A stretch of DNA of 64,000 nt from Homarus americanus (GCF_018991925.1 NW_024756415.1:134501-198500), one strand, 5' to 3'; counted from the stretch's first letter, positions 1 to 12,310 are shown. The notes: a model not told the origin generated them from the sequence alone. Numbers and translations are program-made.

Positions 1-262
1 GACAGTATTACAACACAGGAGGAGGCTCCACCACCTGATGTCAATCTAACATATTGCCTACTCCGTCCAACACTCCAATTTAGGTAAACAGACCCGCCGC
101 TAGCAATTCCATTTCATAAAACTAAAGAGATACACAGACAGATGAAGAGAGAGTAACACAGATACTAACACTAACACAATCTATTGCAAAGTTGAATATT
201 GCCCACTCTGTCCAGCACACCACTTAAGGTTAATAGAACTACAGAGACCAATTATATTGTAT

Positions 263-263
<1 letters not shown>

Positions 264-318
<55 letters not shown>
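264..318. repeat. (AC)n microsatellite
   Basis: Uninterrupted AC dinucleotide run of about 55 bp. Bases 1-263 before it are AT-rich with no recognisable gene. Confidence 0.97.
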
Positions 319-319
<1 letters not shown>

Positions 320-796
320 GGAAGACAACAAAGCAATTATCAAAATTCTCCTCCATTTCGTAAATCACTCGCTAGAATGGTTTACAGCGGAGTGAATTAA
401 ACAATCTCGTTATGTGTTATCGAGCAGATTGTTTTCACACTCATCGCCTCGCCTCATGTGACGATAGTTCCAAATCTAGTGCGAGTTTCCCGAAAGCGAT
501 TAGTACACAGACAATCAACATGCTGCATCATATTCCGAAGTACTAAAATGAACGAGACATTGAGTAATCCTTTTAATAATATGAGGAATTGATTCGCAAT
601 ATTATAATTCAATACATTCAAAATGATTAAAATTGCAATATATTTTTAACGATTATATAAAAATAAATTGGGAGTAATTCAGTTGACATATTCCTTTTAA
701 TACTCGTATATTCAGAGTACTTAGATATGATCCAAACAAACTTAAATGTTTTACTTTATGTTTAAGGTTAGTTTAGCTTAGTAGAGTTACGCTATT
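319..796. other. AT-rich interval, no gene recognised
   Basis: No long open frame, RNA or element is recognised. The second half (about 580-790) is particularly AT-rich. Confidence 0.6.
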
Positions 797-1104
<308 letters not shown>

Positions 1105-1106
<2 letters not shown>

Positions 1107-1321
1107 TAAAGTGAGAAATATAGTTAAGTATGCTGTGTTGTCAAAGTAAGAGAAACAATTGAGACCCTGCAATTGTGTGTAAATGAGGCAGAAAGTCAGA
1201 TCACCAACCTGGGTCTTGGTCATAATTTTCGTGATGCCATATGGCAGCAGGGTCTACCGTTAGACAACACATTATGCTTCCAATATCTTCCCAGGCGGTA
1301 GTACCTCCCTGTCTGATAGCT
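1105..1321. other. Short unique interval
   Basis: Mixed-composition sequence between the AAT array and the telomere-like tract. No feature recognised. Confidence 0.5.
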
Positions 1322-1372
1322 GGTTATGTTATGTTATGTTAGGTTAGGTTAGGTTAGGTTAGGTTAGGTTTG
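1322..1372 (+). repeat. Interstitial telomere-like TTAGG tract
   Basis: Begins as TTATG variants and becomes about six TTAGG units before degenerating. TTAGG is the canonical arthropod telomere repeat. Here it is an internal island in G-strand-forward orientation. Confidence 0.9.
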
Positions 1373-2054
1373 GTAAATATATTAGTCTCCAAAAATACTA
1401 TTACAACTCTATTCAGCGTCTTTTTTTAATAGCAAGCCAACAGTTAATACACCCACCATTATTATTATTATAATTACCAGTGATGTCGTAGAAGTAGTAC
1501 AGTGTAATGACATGGGTATAGTGAAATGCGAAGGGATTATTCCGAAGACTTTTAACCCCTTGAGTACAATGGCTTATCCTCTTGTGTACGAGGATCTATG
1601 CTCTTGAGTACGATTATTTAACCCCTTGAGTACGATATTCAAATTCAGTGAGTGTAGCCTCCGATTCGTTCATATCTTAGCTAAACTCGAATATAAAAAT
1701 TATACTAAACAAAAGTCGCCTTAGTCTCCAGAGATAGTAAGGGCGGGAGTACCGTGGAGGCGTCAGCTGGCCAGTATTGGGCAGTCAGGAGGCGTCGAGA
1801 CATGTATCTGCCTCACACGGCAAATATAATGTGGAGTAGTGTGTGTGTGAGAGAGAGAGATTTACTGTGGAAATAATTACTCCATAATGGCAGGTCATCA
1901 GCAGAGTACAGATAACACAAATTAAAATGTTTGTTGACGACATCTCTCACCACCAATGCCATCTTTAACTTTCTGTACAGAGCCCAGGTCCACGTCATGT
2001 GTTTGCCAGATTATACGGATGACACCAGGGAAATACATAAAATCGAACACAGCT
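1373..2054. other. Unique interval, no gene recognised
   Basis: Holds short imperfect duplications (the phrase CCCCTTGAGTACGAT and variants at about 1556-1632) and a brief GT/GA run near 1842-1860. A minus-strand open frame at 1813-1998 resembles nothing I know. Confidence 0.5.
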
Positions 2055-2117
2055 GGTAGGGTAGGGTAGGGTTAGGTTAGGTTAGGTTAGGTTAGGGTAG
2101 GTTAGGTTAGGTCAGGT
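2055..2117 (+). repeat. Interstitial telomere-like TTAGG tract
   Basis: GTAGG variants lead into TTAGG units with interspersed TAGGG and TCAGG variants. Second internal TTAGG island, same orientation as the one at 1322. Confidence 0.9.
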
Positions 2118-2324
2118 TCTTAAGTGTCATCAAACAAATAATAGCGTGAATAATTATATTTTAGTGGTCAACTTTCAGACCAAATGTCAAATGAACGTAA
2201 ATATATAAAGTTAATTTCTCAGAGGCTAATAGTAACCTAAAGCTGACTATTATTATCATTACTATCATCACTACACACACCCTTCATAGTGTTACCCTCC
2301 AGTGAGTTATGGCGGCCCCAGATA

Positions 2325-2325
<1 letters not shown>

Positions 2326-2392
<67 letters not shown>

Positions 2393-2495
2393 AGGGGGAT
2401 GGGCAGCTCTCTCTAAAACATGCTTAAATTGTATTTTTGTGAACCTGATGTATACCCATGCCCTCTCCTCCCCTCCTCCCTCTTGTCCAAGTAGC

Positions 2496-2542
<47 letters not shown>

Positions 2543-2598
2543 CGCAGTAGTGTGGTGGGTGAGACAGGTGGGCACTTGATAGTGTAGGTGGGTGAGAC

Positions 2599-2632
<34 letters not shown>

Positions 2633-2634
2633 TG
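2326..2634. repeat. Composite microsatellite cluster (GT, GA, GACA)
   Basis: (GT)n at 2326-2391, (GA)n at about 2497-2541 and (ACAG)n at about 2599-2633, separated by short unique sequence. The apparent proteins across this block on both strands are translated repeats. Confidence 0.95.
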
Positions 2635-2879
2635 GTGTGGGTGGGTGATGCCCTCGCCACAAGCACTCCCTGTTGAACGTTGAACAGGGCGATAGAACGC
2701 ACACATGTTTGTTTTTATATGTAGTCATTTTCCACTCACAAGCGGCCTCCCTACACTGATGGCTGGAGCTGGAGAAGAGATAAACTTGGGGGAGAGAGCA
2801 AAATAGTTATCGCGATAAAAAAGAGAAAAAGAGAAATATGACGATAAAGAGAGAGAACACAATACCCAAGATAAAGCCA

Positions 2880-2883
2880 TACA

Positions 2884-2932
<49 letters not shown>
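2880..2932. repeat. (CA)n microsatellite
   Basis: CA run with one TA interruption near its start. The flanking sequence is purine-rich (GAGAGA-type) from about 2770 to 2870. Confidence 0.95.
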
Positions 2933-2935
<3 letters not shown>

Positions 2936-3868
2936 CCCTGAGTCAGTAAATAGCTCTGCTCCGCCAGCCTCCACCACGTAACATAAGAGTGTGTTCCTTC
3001 CTCTGCGGTCTCCCTATTCACCCAGTCGTTCAATTTGGGCCGAGTTCTCCCTATGGGGTGACGTTCTCCCTCAAAGACCTGTTTAGCTGGGGACATGAAT
3101 TTTAATTATAAGACAAGAAGGGAGAGAGAGAGAGATATTATTCTAATTTATAAAACAAAAAGAGAGAGAAAAAAGTGATAGAGGAAGAGATATTTACTCT
3201 CTCCCCTTTATTCAATAATCTCTCCCACCGAACCTCGGGGAATAAAGGAGAGAAAGAGTAAGTGTAGAAAGAAAATGAAAAGGGAGAAAATGAGCAAATA
3301 TAGATTGACAGAAAAGAGAAAGAGAGAAAGATTGAGTAACGTTGAAAGATAACTTTAAAATAAAAATCATTCATATGTAACGTCAAAACCAAATTAATAT
3401 TAAATAAATAAAGAAATACATAAAAAAGTTCCAATAAAAAATAATTATTTAATCAAACTTAAACAATCAAATTGAAGTAATTAAAACCAACAATTAAAAA
3501 AATTAGTCATTGTCAAACTATAAAATAAACATTAAAAACTACATAATAGAAAATGAACATACACAAAAAATTAACACATTAAACATATATTAGACTAAAA
3601 ATAATAAACATTACAACAAATAACATTATATTAAATAAACATAACTCACAAAAAATATAAACACATGAATATATAAACCAAAATAAACATTACGAACACA
3701 AATATAAATATTATAAACACACAAGAATAAAGAAACATTACAAGAGTGCATAATAAAAAGATAAACATTGGAAAAAAATTCATATCCATTATAGAAAGTT
3801 TGGTAGTTGTGTCTGTACCTCCTACTGTTGTCTCACTCGTCAAGAATACATCAACACTTATGTTCTCC

Positions 3869-3871
<3 letters not shown>
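2933..3871. other. A-rich, G-poor interval, no gene recognised
   Basis: Purine-rich to about 3340, then strongly A-rich with many ATAAACATTA-like phrases to about 3780. The low-complexity composition accounts for the open frames on the minus strand. Confidence 0.55.

Positions 3872-3932
<61 letters not shown>
3872..3932. repeat. (AC)n microsatellite
   Basis: Uninterrupted AC run of about 60 bp. Confidence 0.97.
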
Positions 3933-3933
<1 letters not shown>

Positions 3934-4080
3934 TTTATTTTTCAGCTAAGTTATGGGGCTTCTATGTATATGGTTTTCTTACCTGTTTTGATTCGTTTTA
4001 TTTATTTATTTTGTATATATTTTTTGTCAGTAGACTTTAGGACAACTACAACATCCTCAAATTGCGAATAAATTACAGAG

Positions 4081-4311
<231 letters not shown>

Positions 4312-5378
4312 AACAGGGATCTGGCTATACCTTCTTCTGGAAGGGTAAGTCTGCTGCGGAGAGAAACCGCTTTTATGGAGTTGGCTTTGCCATCCGCCAA
4401 CGCATCCTACACAGGCTAACTGAAATGCCTGTTGGGATCAACGACCGCCTCATGACGCTCAGTCCCACTGAATCACTCACGTCATGCCTTCATCAGTGCA
4501 TACGCTCCAACACTGGATGCAGAGGATGACATCAAGGAGGCCTTTTACGCCGACCTTGACAGAGTGCTAACCTCTATCCCCAGACAAGATCAGGTTGTGC
4601 TCCTTGGTGACTTCAATGCCAGAATTGGCAGTGATGCTGACATTTGGCAGGGCACCATAGGAGAAATGAACTAGGCAAGTGTAATCCCAACGGCCTACTC
4701 CTCCTCAGCAAGTGTGCTGCACACAACCTCACTATCAACAATACCTTGTTTAGGCCGGCCGACAAGTTTAAGGGATCGTGGCAACACCCACGATCCAAAC
4801 CCTGGGATCTCATTGACTACATCATTGTCAGAGAAAGAGATCGCCGAGATGTCCTCATCACACGAGCCATGTATGGCTCAGACCACTGTGACACTGATCA
4901 TTGGCTCGTCAGAACCAAGCTCTCACTTCAAGTCGCCCCAAAACGGTGAAGGCAACACGCCTCCAGAAGAGGTTTTAACACTAAGCGTCTGGAGGATCCA
5001 GTGGTAGCACAAGCCTTCAGAGAGCAGCTCGAACATGGGCTGATGAACAACCCGGCAACAAACATCCCAAATCCCAGTGCCGAATGGGGTATTCGCCACA
5101 CTGTCATGACAAAAACCTACAGAGACCCTCGGCTAGATCGAAAGAATACACCAGGACTGGTTTGATGAAAATGTCCCGGTAATCAATGTACTCATCGATG
5201 ATAAATGTGCTGCTTTAACTGACTGGCAGAACAACCTTTAGTCTCGAACCAAAGATGATACCTTCCGCAAGAAGAAAGCGGCGGCCCATCGCGAACTTCG
5301 CAATCTAAAGAACGACTGGATTAAAAATGAAGCATGTGAAATGCAAAAACTTGCAGATCAACACCCTGACTTACTCCT
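4312..5378 (+). pseudogene. Frameshifted LINE endonuclease (APE-like) domain fragment
   Basis: Remnant of a non-LTR retrotransposon ORF2: the endonuclease/exonuclease/phosphatase domain and the start of the linker to reverse transcriptase. Read in three frames, successive blocks are GSGYTFFWKGK at 4317, PVGINDRLMTL, ISAYAPTLDAEDDIKEAF at about 4492, the catalytic-type VVLLGDFNARIG at about 4595, GKCNPNGLLLLSKCAAHN at about 4678, SWQHPRSKPWDLIDYIIV and SDHCDTDHW (the terminal S/DH motif). The linker (RGFNTKRLEDPVVAQAF, then QDWFDENVPVINVLIDDK) follows. At least three frameshifts and in-frame stops (for example near 5240) make it non-functional. No reverse transcriptase follows; homology stops at about 5374 where CCTAA repeats begin. 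The family resembles metazoan elements often annotated as craniofacial development protein 2-like. Clade assignment is not secure. Confidence 0.88.
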
Positions 5379-5450
5379 AACCTAACCTAACCTAACCTAA
5401 CCTCTCACATGCTTCACTTCTTAGAGTCTGAACCTAACCTAACCTATTAT
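5372..5450 (-). repeat. Interstitial telomere-like CCTAA tract
   Basis: Four to five CCTAA units at about 5377-5401 and a second short run at about 5431-5446, separated by about 30 bp that shares a phrase (ATGCTTCAC) with the sequence after the second run. The tract starts exactly where LINE homology ends. Confidence 0.88.
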
Positions 5451-5594
5451 ATGCTTCACGTACCACCACGGGGAGGGAGACAAGAGTGATCACGCCTCTA
5501 TGGAAGGTCATTATCCGCACCGAAGAATCTTGACGGCTATACAGAGTGATTTTGTGGGTGAGTGACCTTCATTCTCGACTTGACATCACGAAGA

Positions 5595-5885
5595 CGGATA
5601 TTCGTGCCTACTATGAGAAGGATACTCAGCCCTACTATGAGTAAAAGACGGATACTCAAGCCCTACGATGAGTAAAAGACGGATACTCAAGCCCTACTAT
5701 GAGTAAAAGACGGATACTCAAGCCCTACTATGAGTAAAAGACGGATACTCAAGCCCTACTATGAGTAAAAGACGGATACTCAAGCCCTACTATGAGTAAA
5801 AGACGGATACTCAAGCCCTACTATAAGTAAAGACGGATACTCAAGCCCTACTATGAGTAAAAGACGGATATTTACTAATACTATG
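5595..5885. repeat. 31-bp tandem repeat, about 9 copies
   Basis: The unit contains AAAAGACGGATACTCAAGCC followed by CTACTATGAGT. Central copies are nearly identical and edge copies diverge, as expected of an unequal-exchange minisatellite. Confidence 0.95.
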
Positions 5886-5912
5886 AGTATCCTAGGTCGT
5901 CCTGGAGGCTAA

Positions 5913-5962
<50 letters not shown>
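5913..5962. repeat. (CA)n microsatellite
   Basis: CA run of about 50 bp. Confidence 0.97.
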
Positions 5963-5965
<3 letters not shown>

Positions 5966-6843
5966 GTATCGTACTTAACTTATCAGTACAACCAAATAGT
6001 CATAGATTTTTCTGCTAAATAGACATAAAAAGAAATCTAAGTCAAAATAGACACCTGACTCACACTATATCATCAAATTATTCCCCCAATTCACCCTTAA
6101 TAACCTGAACCTCACTTGTCAGGATTAGGTCAAGGCAGCGTCAAGGTAAAGGTGAAATTAGGGTTAAGATCAAGGTCAGATTAGGATCAAGGTCTAGGTC
6201 ACATTAGGGTTAAGGGGAGAACCAGGTTACTGATCTCTTAATATGGACACCAGTTAATGTTCTGGTGTGATTTGAAAACTACACAAAATATTTTTTAATT
6301 CTTATTGAGTCTCTCTCTTTTTCTCTCTTACACAATATGTCCTCTGTCTTTTTTTCCTCCCTTTCTCTTCGACATGCTATCTCTCTCTCTTTCGTTTTGA
6401 CATGCCCCCTCTCTCTTTTAGACATACCCCCCCCCCTTTTTCCCTCTCTCCCGTTGGGCTGCCGTGTGGAGGCAGTAAGTCAAACGTTTTGGTTCAGTTT
6501 ATGTGTAAACTTGGTCGACTTGTGACAGCGTTGTGACTAAACTTCCACTCCATTTTTCGAAGTCGCCCCTTTAAGTATCCCCGTCCTTATTTAGTCCTGT
6601 AAATCATTCTTCTCGTTTTCTTTTCGTTTTCTAAATCATTTCCTACGTTTTCATCTGACCTTTTAAATAATCTCCCTGCTTTCCTTTAGCTCCCTTAAAT
6701 CACTTCAGCCAATGTTGCCAACTATTTCTATTTGCCATTTGTCACCTTTATGTGGAAAGTTAGTCCATAGGTAGAGTGAAAAGGTAATTTAAGGTAATTT
6801 GTGGTTTCTTGAGGGAAGTTTGTCTAAGGTTATAATAAAAAGG
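5963..6843. other. Unique interval with degenerate TTAGGGT/CAAGGT phrases
   Basis: From about 6122 to 6215 a degenerate array alternates AGGTCAAGG and TTAGGGTTAAG. About 6305-6450 is CT-rich, and the open frame there is a by-product of that composition. No gene recognised. Confidence 0.5.
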
Positions 6844-6845
6844 TA

Positions 6846-6938
<93 letters not shown>
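6844..6938. repeat. (TA)n microsatellite
   Basis: About 90 bp of uninterrupted TA, self-complementary. Confidence 0.97.
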
Positions 6939-6939
<1 letters not shown>

Positions 6940-7329
6940 TGTAAATCTTATTCACCATAAAAAATTTACTAGCAGATTGTATGTAAATGTCTAGTCACTA
7001 TAAAAAAAACTACAATGATTTAGTGGCAGATCTAAATTTCCATTACTTTTCACCTTTACTGTTATCAGTATTATCTACTTATATGTAAATACTAATGTCT
7101 ATCTATCTATCTATCAGTTTATTTGTGTATCTGTTCGCTCTTAAATTTAGCAAGATGTGCTAGTCCGCTTACACCCCAGATGTGTCACGAAGGTTTTTAC
7201 TTTTGATTTGCTGATGTAAATCGCCTCTGAACTGCTCATGAACGACTACAGTATGCCCCCCCCCCCCTCCACCATTTATAAGTGGGCCTCCTGTGCTCGA
7301 CCACAGTCTTTAGAACAGAGATGGTATAT
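6939..7329. other. Unique interval with short ATCT and poly-C runs
   Basis: ATCT repeats at about 7097-7117 and a C run at about 7256-7267. Nothing else recognised. Confidence 0.5.
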
Positions 7330-7496
7330 GGTATGGTCATTTTTTGCATGTGTATTTAATTTTGGCCAAGGACGAGCACAGGTTATGGGCTGTCCCTCTG
7401 TTTCTTCAGTGTAGGCCCGACAGTGTTTATGTAACTGAAGAACTAGTCAAAATCGAACCCGGGCAACGCCGTGTACACCAGCTAGGTTAGAGAATG
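7330..7496 (-). mobile_element. tRNA-like SINE candidate
   Basis: Read on the minus strand, the head contains an A-box-like TAGCTGGTGTACACGG at about 7469-7484, followed by CGTTGCCCGGGTTCGATTTT, whose GGTTCGATT (7451-7459) matches the RNA polymerase III B box. The remaining roughly 120 bp (to TTGGCCAAAATTAAAT at about 7355) would be the tRNA-unrelated body. No clear tail or target duplication is seen. It could instead be a decayed tRNA-derived fragment. Confidence 0.4.
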
Positions 7497-8029
7497 TAGT
7501 ACTTTATACTGTATTATTAACAATATTAAAAGAACCTGTGTGTCAGTCAGTCAGCGCCATAACTCCAAAAGCATGAAACCAACTGAGCCGAAACTGTGTG
7601 CAGACTAAGGAGTCTTTGGGGTGTGCTCCTGGGCGTTAACCTTTTAAGTTTGGCTGGAACAAAGGTGGAGGGGGAAGACTGCCGGAAGCCATACAGTACC
7701 TTACCACTTCCCTCTCCACCTCTTACACTGGTCTCACGGTGTCGACACCTACTTAAATGTGATAGTACAGAAGGTTAAATGGCGATGATATAGTGTAGTC
7801 ACCAACATAGAGAATAAGTTGACCATAAAAAAACAAACCAGGTGACACCCGGTACACAGAATCCTCAGGTGAGAAAAGTTCAGGCTCCAGAGTTAAAGGA
7901 CAGATCGGCTCCAAAAAATGTGGTTGGCCATATACATCATGAGAGACCCAGCCAGGGGAGCAAGAGGGCACACCTCACTGTAGGTGGACATAACGACACC
8001 CTCACGTAGTACAGGAGATAATGAAGGGT
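7497..8029. other. Unique interval, no gene recognised
   Basis: A GTG-initiated plus-strand frame at 7596-7778 starts with a hydrophobic stretch (LWGVLLGVNLLSLAG). A minus-strand frame at 7753-7971 is open for 72 codons. Neither has an ATG in good context or a recognised domain. Confidence 0.4.
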
Positions 8030-8484
<455 letters not shown>

Positions 8485-8610
8485 TAATTAAAAAGCTAAA
8501 AATACAACTATAAATCCCAGGGAAAAATTAATGGCAAAAATATGAAACTTTGTTGCGGGTGGTGTTATTGTTGTATTTTTTACCCCGGTTTGAACGTAAA
8601 CAAAGTGATG

Positions 8611-8618
8611 TGACGTCA
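8611..8618. promoter_or_regulatory. Palindromic CRE-like site TGACGTCA
   Basis: Exact 8-bp consensus CREB/ATF site, 14 bp upstream of an ATG in good translational context (8632). A single 8-bp match is expected by chance about once per 65 kb, so it is only suggestive. Confidence 0.3.
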
Positions 8619-8631
8619 CTCGTAAATAAAC

Positions 8632-8709
8632 ATGGTGGCTCTCAGACTGTTGCCGCGGGCGTTTAACTACACCCTGCCTACACCCTACACCTTGCCGCAC
8701 AGTGTATAG
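8632..8709 (+). CDS. Tiny ORF, possible first exon (25 codons)
   Basis: ATG in strong context (AAAC before, G after) opens MVALRLLPRAFNY... and ends at TAG 8707-8709. The N-terminus is basic/hydrophobic without acidic residues, as in mitochondrial presequences. The block 8600-8700 is locally GC-rich and preceded by a CRE-like site. It could be the 5' end of a spliced gene, a micropeptide or chance. No convincing splice donor is visible before the stop and no downstream exon is identified. Confidence 0.2.
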   Translation: MVALRLLPRAFNYTLPTPYTLPHSV

Positions 8710-8814
8710 TATATCTCAACCATAATGACGGGTCATGTAATTTCCTAATACACTTCATAATAAAATGGCGTATTTCCCCTCTATCCTCCGGCATAATGCA
8801 TTTCTCAACATCCT

Positions 8815-9095
8815 GGAGTACAAAGACCACCATCCTGAACACAGCCATCCTTCAACACACCGCCATCCTTCACCACACCATAATCCTTCAAGACACCAGC
8901 ACCATCCTACACCACACCACCATTCTACACCACTCCACCATCCTTCAACACACACCATCCTTCACCACACCATAATCCTTCAAGACACCAGCACCATCCC
9001 ACACCACCACCATTCTACACCACACCACCATCCTTCACCACACCACCATCCTTCACCACACCATAATCCTTCAAGACACCAGCACCATCCTAGCC
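8815..9095. repeat. CACCATCCTT-type degenerate minisatellite
   Basis: Repeats of CACCATCCTTCA with higher-order copies (CACCATAATCCTTCAAGACACCAGC occurs three times in variant form). The plus-strand His/Pro-rich frame and the minus Gly/Trp/Val-rich frame are repeat translations. Confidence 0.9.
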
Positions 9096-9414
9096 TTGAG
9101 GGCACCATAATGGTTCACAAAGGTTTTTTTCTTCGTTGGTCAATTAATGAGTAATGAGTTAAAAGCTTCGGCTAGACCCGCCCACCATTTGCCACGCTCC
9201 ACCAATCACCAATAGGATCCTCCCTTATCCTCCTACCCCTCACAACCCTCCATTATTACAGGATCGACTCATTATAAGGGGTTCAATAGTGTATATGTAG
9301 ATTCTAATAGGCCTGAGGGGGACCATAAGACGGCGGGATACGGGAGGAACTGAACACTATTTTTTACTCTCTGGACGATTTAGCGTTGGTGATGGGAGCG
9401 GCGGGGTGTTAACT
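9096..9414. other. Unique interval, no gene recognised
   Basis: About 9160-9240 is relatively GC-rich and holds two close CCAAT-like phrases (CACCAATCACCAATAGG). No start codon or exon is identified downstream. Confidence 0.4.
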
Positions 9415-9795
9415 GTTGGTTCATTAACACCAATGTATGTATAGTCCGTTAATACCTATGTATGTAGAGTCCGTTAATACCAATGTATGTAGAGTCCGTT
9501 AATACCAATGTACGTAGAGTCCGTTAATACCAATATATGTAGAATTTGTTAATACCAATGTACGTAGAGTCCGTTAATACCAATGTATGTAGAGTAGAGT
9601 TCGTTAATACCAATGTACGTAGAGTCCGTTAATACCAATGTATGTAGCGTTCATTAATACCAATGTATGTATAGTTCATTAATACCAATGTATTTAGAGT
9701 AGAATTCCGTTAATACCAATGTATGTAGCGTTCATTAATACCAATGTATGTATAGTTCATTAATACCAATGTATTTAGAATTCGTTAATACCAGA
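9415..9795. repeat. 25-bp tandem repeat, about 14 copies
   Basis: Unit CCGTTAATACCAATGTATGT followed by AGAGT. Variants (TTCATT, TATTTAGA) increase to the right. The three rightmost copies form a longer duplicated block (about 9640-9700 repeated at about 9715-9770). Confidence 0.95.
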
Positions 9796-10860
9796 TCCAT
9801 GCAATAATTCTCTCCCATTAAATTGTCCTTCACTCCAATCCCACCTTCCCTCTCCCTAACCCCCCCCCCCCGCTTTTCCCTCCCCCTCACCCTTCCACTC
9901 TACCTCATGATTTCAATTCCACCGCAGAAGAAACTATAACCTTTCCGTACACAATTCCGTTGACACCGTGCAAGTAAAACAGCCCAGAAACCAAGTTTAG
10001 AACCCCTTTATATTTTTTATGGCATAGAGTTAGAAAATTAAAATATATATAAAAACCTGTAATTTTTTCAGAAGGATTGGCGAAGTAAAATGAGTATTAT
10101 ATTCTTTCTATGGCGCATTAAACACGAAATTACATGCACATTATCTTCGCCTGAAAAAAGTTACATATGTTGTACTGTAATACATACATGACCCTCACCT
10201 TTATCTGATATAAATTTTGCACATAAATTAAACATAAATATTACATGAGAATTTGTACGTGTTCCATCGAAAGTATGACTTTGGCCTTCGTTTAAAATAT
10301 GTGGTGTACAGGAAGAAATAGCCCTACATGTGTTCCTCTACACACGAGAAACATGCGTCTACATCTTACTACAACACATGAACCTTACCTCCATGTAAAG
10401 AACAATCGCTACACGACCTCCAAAAACCACATTGTTTAGTTATACTTTTGATTAGACCTGGACATTGTAACCTAACTTAAACGAACGTAATCTTATCGAA
10501 CAAGACGTTAAGAGCCACCATTGTTATAAGCCTTGGTTTATCTCAGTGCCCGACGTTACCACCGCCAGGTGGTGCTGGTGGGTCAGCAGGGTTTATTAAT
10601 ATACTGTACAGGCTATATAATAAAATAAATATGCTCCCGGACAAAGCAAGCTCAGGAATCAACGATTTTTTACAATGTGAATTTATGAATAAGATCGCTA
10701 CGTTTATTAATTTAATTTATTTTCTTTTTTTTTAAATTCAAAGTAACACTGAATATTAGTGGATTTTCAATTTCTGGGATTATTTATAACTTTAGATGTG
10801 CATATTTCAAACTGCGCCTCGTTATAGAAATATGTTACGTTTGCAAATCTGACACAATGT
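9796..10860. other. Unique AT-rich interval, no gene recognised
   Basis: Starts with a C-rich stretch (9840-9895), otherwise AT-rich. No open frame of note. Confidence 0.55.
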
Positions 10861-10868
10861 GCACTTAC

Positions 10869-10887
10869 CTTGTGCTGAAGTCTGGAC
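10869..10887 (-). other. Candidate 19-bp micro-exon
   Basis: On the minus strand a T-rich acceptor (GGTTTTTGTTTTTACAG) precedes GTCCAGACTTCAGCACAAG, which is followed by a near-consensus donor (AAG then GTAAGTGC). Both splice signals are good, but such pairs arise by chance in intergenic DNA and no neighbouring exon is identified. Confidence 0.2.
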
Positions 10888-11744
10888 CTGTAAAAACAAA
10901 AACCAGTGTTAGATAAAAGCATTTATTAAGCCGGTTAAAGCATTCTGTGAAAAAAAAATGAGACTCCCGCCATGATAAAATAATTCATTCTTCCCTCCCA
11001 CTTATTCTGGCTACCAGTGACTTTCATCACTGAACATTTCTGACAGGTTATCAACGTTTTCACACATGCATAAATCACCGAAAAATTTAATGTAACGACA
11101 AAAATCCACCAATGAGTCACGCGGCTGCTTACTTAACGTCCGTTGCTCGGCTTCGAAAGGTCTTCATTCCTGTAAATTTCAGACAAAACACCGAGAAGTT
11201 GTTGTAATTTGGTATTTCACTTGTTACTTACTGCCAGTAAACTATGTCTATAGAACGAAATGGCTCAATATTTCAATGACTTATAGGTAGGAGGTGAGGA
11301 GGGGATAATATGTCCACAAACCCTCTACAACAGACATATCCAGGGTCTTATCTGGTGGGCCAAAAAAGATTCCCCCAAAAGTTAATACATTCACCAGTAT
11401 AATCACTAATCTTGCTGCACTGTTTCTACCAGAGGACGTCAGGAAAAGTCTTCACCTTACTGCAAGTGACATGATGTAAACTCAAGTAAATATTATAATC
11501 ACACGTTGAAAAGCTTCTCGAGCTATACTGTACATTATGTATAAACTACCTTGTGACAGTGAGTGAAGTAAGACAACGAGGGTGAACAGAGTCAAGTCAG
11601 TGTAAAGGTTAATTGAAGCACTTGTCACAACACACAAGGGTAGGAGAGGCATCTAGTTGAGTCTCCCCTCCATGATGTCCTGTTTCTGTTGTGGATTATT
11701 TTTTTTTATCTACGAGCTTAACTTTTCTATTTATTCTTTTTCAG
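10888..11744. other. Unique interval, no gene recognised
   Basis: AT-rich with no repeats. No coding domain seen in six frames. Confidence 0.5.
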
Positions 11745-11930
11745 TTACTAGTTCTAATACCCAGTTATTAGTTCTCACACTTACCCAGTTCCCAGTTACT
11801 AGTTATAATTCCTAGTTCCCAGTTACGAGTTCAAATTTCCAGTTCCCAATTACAAACCCTAATCCCTAGTTACAATTTCAATTCTTAATTCCTGATATAA
11901 TTTTTCGTTCCCAATTACCATTTCCTAAAA
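11745..11930. repeat. Degenerate CCCAGTTACTAGTT-type array
   Basis: Phrases CCCAGTTACTAGTTCTAAT, TTCCCAGTTACTAG and TTCCCAGTTACGAG recur every 20-30 bp with many substitutions. It looks like a decayed minisatellite. Confidence 0.7.
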
Positions 11931-11967
11931 GAGTTCCCCCTAAAAGAAAACGCAGAGAAATAAACGA

Positions 11968-12310
11968 CCTAGTAACACCACTATTAAACTACCTACAACC
12001 ACTATTAAACTACCTCCAACCACTATTAAACAACCTACAACCACTATTAAACAACCTACAACCACTATTAAACAACCTACAACCACTATTAAACAACCTA
12101 CAACCACTATTAAACTACCTCCAACCACTATTAAACTACCTCCAACCACTATTAAACAACCTACAACCACTATTAAACAACCTACAACCACTAATAAACT
12201 ACCTCCAACCACTATTAAACAACCTACAACCACTATTAAACAACCTACAACCACTATTAAACTAACTACAACCACTATTAAACTACCTACAACCACTATT
12301 AAACTACCTA
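11968..12310. repeat. 21-bp tandem repeat, about 16 copies
   Basis: Unit CTACAACCACTATTAAACAA plus one base, with ACAAC/TACCT variants. The period is a multiple of three, so the minus strand stays open for 163 codons as a Gly-Cys/Ser-Leu-Ile-Val-Val-Val heptad. That frame is a repeat artefact. Confidence 0.95.
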
